A DNA stretch of 64,000 nucleotides, from contig CAMEEX010000001.1 of assembly GCA_945915235.1 (NCBI GenBank), forward strand, positions 1 through 64,000, given 5' to 3'. Positions within the stretch are counted from its first letter, which is position 1. Every line of letters starts with the position of its first letter. The position numbers and the translations under genes are program-made. The DNA comes from an uncultured Clostridia bacterium. GTDB lineage: Bacteria > Bacillota > Clostridia > Lachnospirales > Lachnospiraceae. The notes beneath the pieces were generated by a model. The model saw only the letters and a program-made list of their open reading frames with translations. It ran no database searches and had not been told where the DNA came from. Shown here in pieces: positions 61,143 through 64,000 of the stretch.

Positions 61143-61610
61143 GTGCAAATAAAATGCCCTAAAAATAATAAACAGATAGAACATGGTGTTTCAGAAAAGA
61201 CACAGGGGTCTGCCACCTGCCCAAAGTATGAACATATAGTGCATCCGTTCCCGCCGTTGTATGATGAAAACTCAACGATTCTGATACTTGGCAGCCTTCC
61301 TTCGGTGAAGTCGAGGGAGCAGATGTTCTTCTATGGGCATCCGCAGAACCGCTTCTGGAAGGTCATGGCGGCGATTACGGGTGAGAAGATTCCTGAGACT
61401 ATTGAGGAGAAGAAGGAGCTTCTGCATAAGCACCATATTGCACTGTGGGATACGATATATAGCTGTGATATTGTGGGGTCGAGCGACAGCAGTATTAAGA
61501 ATGTTGTGCTCCCATCAACAAGCCCTGCAAACGCGGCATTTTCATTGGAACGGTTGATTGATGCGTGGCAGAAGCTTATAGTGGACGCCTGTGGGAGAGG
61601 TCTGATATGA
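61143..61610 (+). CDS. DNA-deoxyinosine / G:U-type uracil-DNA glycosylase family protein, apparently internally deleted
   Basis: ILILGSLPSVKSREQMFFYGHPQNRFWKVMAAITG...HHIALWDTIYSCDIVGSSDSSIKNVV directly joined to LPSTSPANAAFSLERLIDAWQK. Confidence 0.75.
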   Translation: MQIKCPKNNKQIEHGVSEKTQGSATCPKYEHIVHPFPPLYDENSTILILGSLPSVKSREQMFFYGHPQNRFWKVMAAITGEKIPETIEEKKELLHKHHIALWDTIYSCDIVGSSDSSIKNVVLPSTSPANAAFSLERLIDAWQKLIVDACGRGLI

Positions 61611-62056
61611 ATACAGGTAAAAATCCATTTTGTGTGGCGGCATACAGAAAAGCCTTTCAGAAAATTCTTGGTTTCAGTGAGATAACGAACAAGGATGAAT
61701 GCATAGTTGATATGGATGAGCCGATGGGAGATAGAATTTCCATTCTGCCGGGGACACATTGCACCACCCGGTGCAAGGCATTTGTCACAACAACCACAAA
61801 TGACAGAATGCTGGTTGCAGTATTCGATTTATATGGAAGGTTTCACAGATACTATGAGCTGGAATTGAAGGACATAAGAAATCTTCAGGTAAAGAAGGTA
61901 TTCGGAGGCATGCAGATATCGTTTGGCGCAGATACACAAGATACAAAACTGGGGATGGTCAATATGCAGATGTATATTCCAAAGCATGATTTTGGCTCGG
62001 ATATGAAGGAACAGAAAATACATCTACAGCGTTTTATCAAAAATCTAAAGGGATAA
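61607..62056 (+). CDS. Hypothetical protein (149 aa)
   Basis: Complete ORF with RBS-like gggagagg upstream; no family recognised. Confidence 0.6.
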   Translation: MNTGKNPFCVAAYRKAFQKILGFSEITNKDECIVDMDEPMGDRISILPGTHCTTRCKAFVTTTTNDRMLVAVFDLYGRFHRYYELELKDIRNLQVKKVFGGMQISFGADTQDTKLGMVNMQMYIPKHDFGSDMKEQKIHLQRFIKNLKG

Positions 62057-62082
62057 GCCGTGAGTGCACTGTCTGCAATTAG

Positions 62083-62138
62083 AATAAGTCAACTACGATT
62101 TAGTCAACTATAATTGACTAAATCGTAGTTGACTTATT
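62083..62138. terminator. Perfect 25-bp inverted repeat, 6-nt loop, terminator-like
   Basis: AATAAGTCAACTACGATTTAGTCAA-ctataa-TTGACTAAATCGTAGTTGACTTATT followed by TT. Confidence 0.65.
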
Positions 62139-62248
62139 TTGAAAGTAATACTATAGTAAAATTAAATTGACGGACATAAAGGGAGAAATTTGCGTATTGT
62201 AAATACTGGTTTAATTTATGGAAATATTTATAGAGAGGGAGACTTAAT

Positions 62249-63646
62249 ATGTTCATTGGAAGGGATAGGGAATTAGCCGAGCTGGATAAGCTGTACAATT
62301 CGGATAAATTTGAGTTTGTTGTAATATATGGACGCCGCCGTGTCGGAAAAACTGCGCTTATAAATTATTTTATTGATGATAAAAATGCAATATATTTTAT
62401 GGGTGTAGAGAGCAATGAAAAACAGAATCTTGAAAATATGAGCAGAAGTATTATGGAGTATGACAATGGTATCTCATCAGATAACTGTTTCGCCTCATAT
62501 CAGGCGGCTCTTGAATATGTATTTGAACTTTCCAGAACGGAACGCGTAATCTTAGCGATAGATGAGTACCCTTATGTGGCGCGGGAATCCAAGAGTCTGC
62601 CTTCTACATTGCAGCTTTTGATTGATAAATATAAGGATACATCCAAGCTGATGCTTATTTTATGCGGCTCATCCATGTCATATATGGAGGACAATGTGCT
62701 TGCATATAAGGCACCGTTATATGGCAGACGGACTGCCCAGATGAAGATACTTCCCTTTGATTTTGAAGAGAGCTGTAGATACCTTAGCAATATGGCGGAT
62801 GAGGATAAGGCTGTAATATATGGAATCGTGGGCGGAACTCCGCAGTATCTTCTTCAGATGAGTGACAGGCTGAGCGTTGAGGAGAATATCAAGAATACAT
62901 TTTTAAATCCAATGTCATTTTTGTACGAGGAGCCGATAAATCTTTTGAAGCAGGAGGTAAGGGAGCCGGCAATCTATACTGCGATAATTACTGCCATTGC
63001 GACCGGACATTCCCGCATGTCGGAGATATCAACGAAGGTTGGTGAGGATACCAATGTATGCGCTGGGTATCTTAAGAATCTGATTAACCTTGGAATTGTA
63101 AAAAAAGAAATGCCTTATGGTGAAACAGCCTCCAAAAAATCAATATATGCGATTGAGGACAATATGTTTTGCTTCTGGTACCGCTTCGTCATGGACAACA
63201 CCTCTGTTATTGTGAGAGGCGCAGCCGATTTGGTTTACAGGAAAATAGCGGGACAGCTTAGTGATTATATGGGAAGAATATTTGAAGATATCTGTGCACA
63301 GTATCTTTGGACACTGCTCATTAAGGGCAATTCACCTGTAGAATTCGCCTCACTTGGACGCTGGTGGGGAAATGACCCAAGACAAAAGTGTCAGGCAGAG
63401 ATTGATATTATGGGTGAACAGGATGACAATACCGCTCTTTTTGCTGAGTGCAAATGGAGAAATGAGAAGGTTGATTTGGACGTTCTTGAAACCCTAATCT
63501 CCCGCAGCCAATTATTCCATTACCAAATGAAGCACTATTTCATTTTCTCAAAATCCGGATTTACAAAGGGCTGTATGGAAAAAGCGGGAGAGCTTGGAAA
63601 TGTATCATTGGTCAGCTATAAGGATATTATTGCTTCGATGAGGTGA
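62249..63646 (+). CDS. Archaeal-type AAA ATPase with DUF234-like C-terminal domain
   Basis: FIGRDRELAELDKLY, VVIYGRRRVGKTALI, LAIDEYPYV, VGGTPQYL; C-terminal KCQAEIDIMGEQDDNTALFAECKWRNEKVD. Confidence 0.9.
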   Translation: MFIGRDRELAELDKLYNSDKFEFVVIYGRRRVGKTALINYFIDDKNAIYFMGVESNEKQNLENMSRSIMEYDNGISSDNCFASYQAALEYVFELSRTERVILAIDEYPYVARESKSLPSTLQLLIDKYKDTSKLMLILCGSSMSYMEDNVLAYKAPLYGRRTAQMKILPFDFEESCRYLSNMADEDKAVIYGIVGGTPQYLLQMSDRLSVEENIKNTFLNPMSFLYEEPINLLKQEVREPAIYTAIITAIATGHSRMSEISTKVGEDTNVCAGYLKNLINLGIVKKEMPYGETASKKSIYAIEDNMFCFWYRFVMDNTSVIVRGAADLVYRKIAGQLSDYMGRIFEDICAQYLWTLLIKGNSPVEFASLGRWWGNDPRQKCQAEIDIMGEQDDNTALFAECKWRNEKVDLDVLETLISRSQLFHYQMKHYFIFSKSGFTKGCMEKAGELGNVSLVSYKDIIASMR

Positions 63647-63729
63647 TGGTATTTTGTGCATTCTTGACAAAATATTATGTAAAGCGTATCATATCTATAG
63701 CATTTTACGTGGAAAAGAGGATTTAATAT

Positions 63730-64000
63730 ATGCCTAATGAGGGTAAGCAGGAGAGACTTCCGATAATAGCTATCTGTTATGACTTTGATAAGACACTTTC
63801 ACCTGATGATATGCAGGCGCAGGGCTTTATACAGTCTGTGGGCTATGATGTTGCGGAGTTCTGGAAGGAGACGGGTGAGCTTGCCAGAGAAAATAATATG
63901 GACAGTAACCTTTCATATATGTACAAGATGGTGGAGGAAGCGAAGGGAAATCTTGTATTCAGTCATGCTGCACTTGAGGAATACGGCTCTAGGGTGAAGC
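63730..64000 (+). CDS. HAD family hydrolase, 3' truncated by the window edge
   Basis: IIAICYDFDKTLSPDDMQAQGFIQSVGYDVAEFWKET. Confidence 0.85.
   Translation, partial: MPNEGKQERLPIIAICYDFDKTLSPDDMQAQGFIQSVGYDVAEFWKETGELARENNMDSNLSYMYKMVEEAKGNLVFSHAALEEYGSRVK

Overview
The window is a 64 kb Firmicutes chromosome segment. Gene content suggests Lachnospiraceae, possibly a pectin/mannan-using Lachnospira- or Roseburia-like anaerobe; this is an inference and was not tested.

Main contents, left to right:
- 3' part of a giant secreted PL11-type rhamnogalacturonan lyase with a near-identical tandem domain duplication.
- HD-GYP protein.
- Solute-binding lipoprotein + chemoreceptor pair.
- Conserved block spoVT-hup-rqcP-yabP-yabQ-divIC-spoIIE-like-tilS-hpt-ftsH.
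- GH13 enzyme.
- O-acetylation cluster (acyltransferase-3, MBOAT, SGNH-like).
- Relic region with an HTH + PBECR-like pair.
- Beta-manno-oligosaccharide/galactoside locus: GH36 split by an in-frame TAG, LacI, AGE epimerase, GH130, CE2-like, CE17-like, GH1.
- Two-gene AAA ATPase + small TOPRIM-like candidate defence module.
- IS1182-family insertion.
- Cthe_2159-type/DUF4956/VTC cluster and a two-component system.
- GH105 gene.
- Two YhgE/Pip proteins flanking a Lys-rich membrane protein.
- F1Fo ATP synthase operon in which delta and alpha are one fused ORF.

Most notable non-coding signal: three copies of a ~250-300 bp imperfect palindrome (23571-23853, 35899-36200, 38240-38487), each just 3' of a stop codon. 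Stems covary between copies, while all six apical hexaloops read NTCCNT, which is ANGGAN on the opposite strand (the CsrA/RsmE hexaloop consensus).

Second: an array at 38528-38796 of four 39-bp units (TACCGCYT-N19-TCARGCGGTAA) whose half-sites are spaced at whole helical turns.

All calls are by eye; no database search was run.
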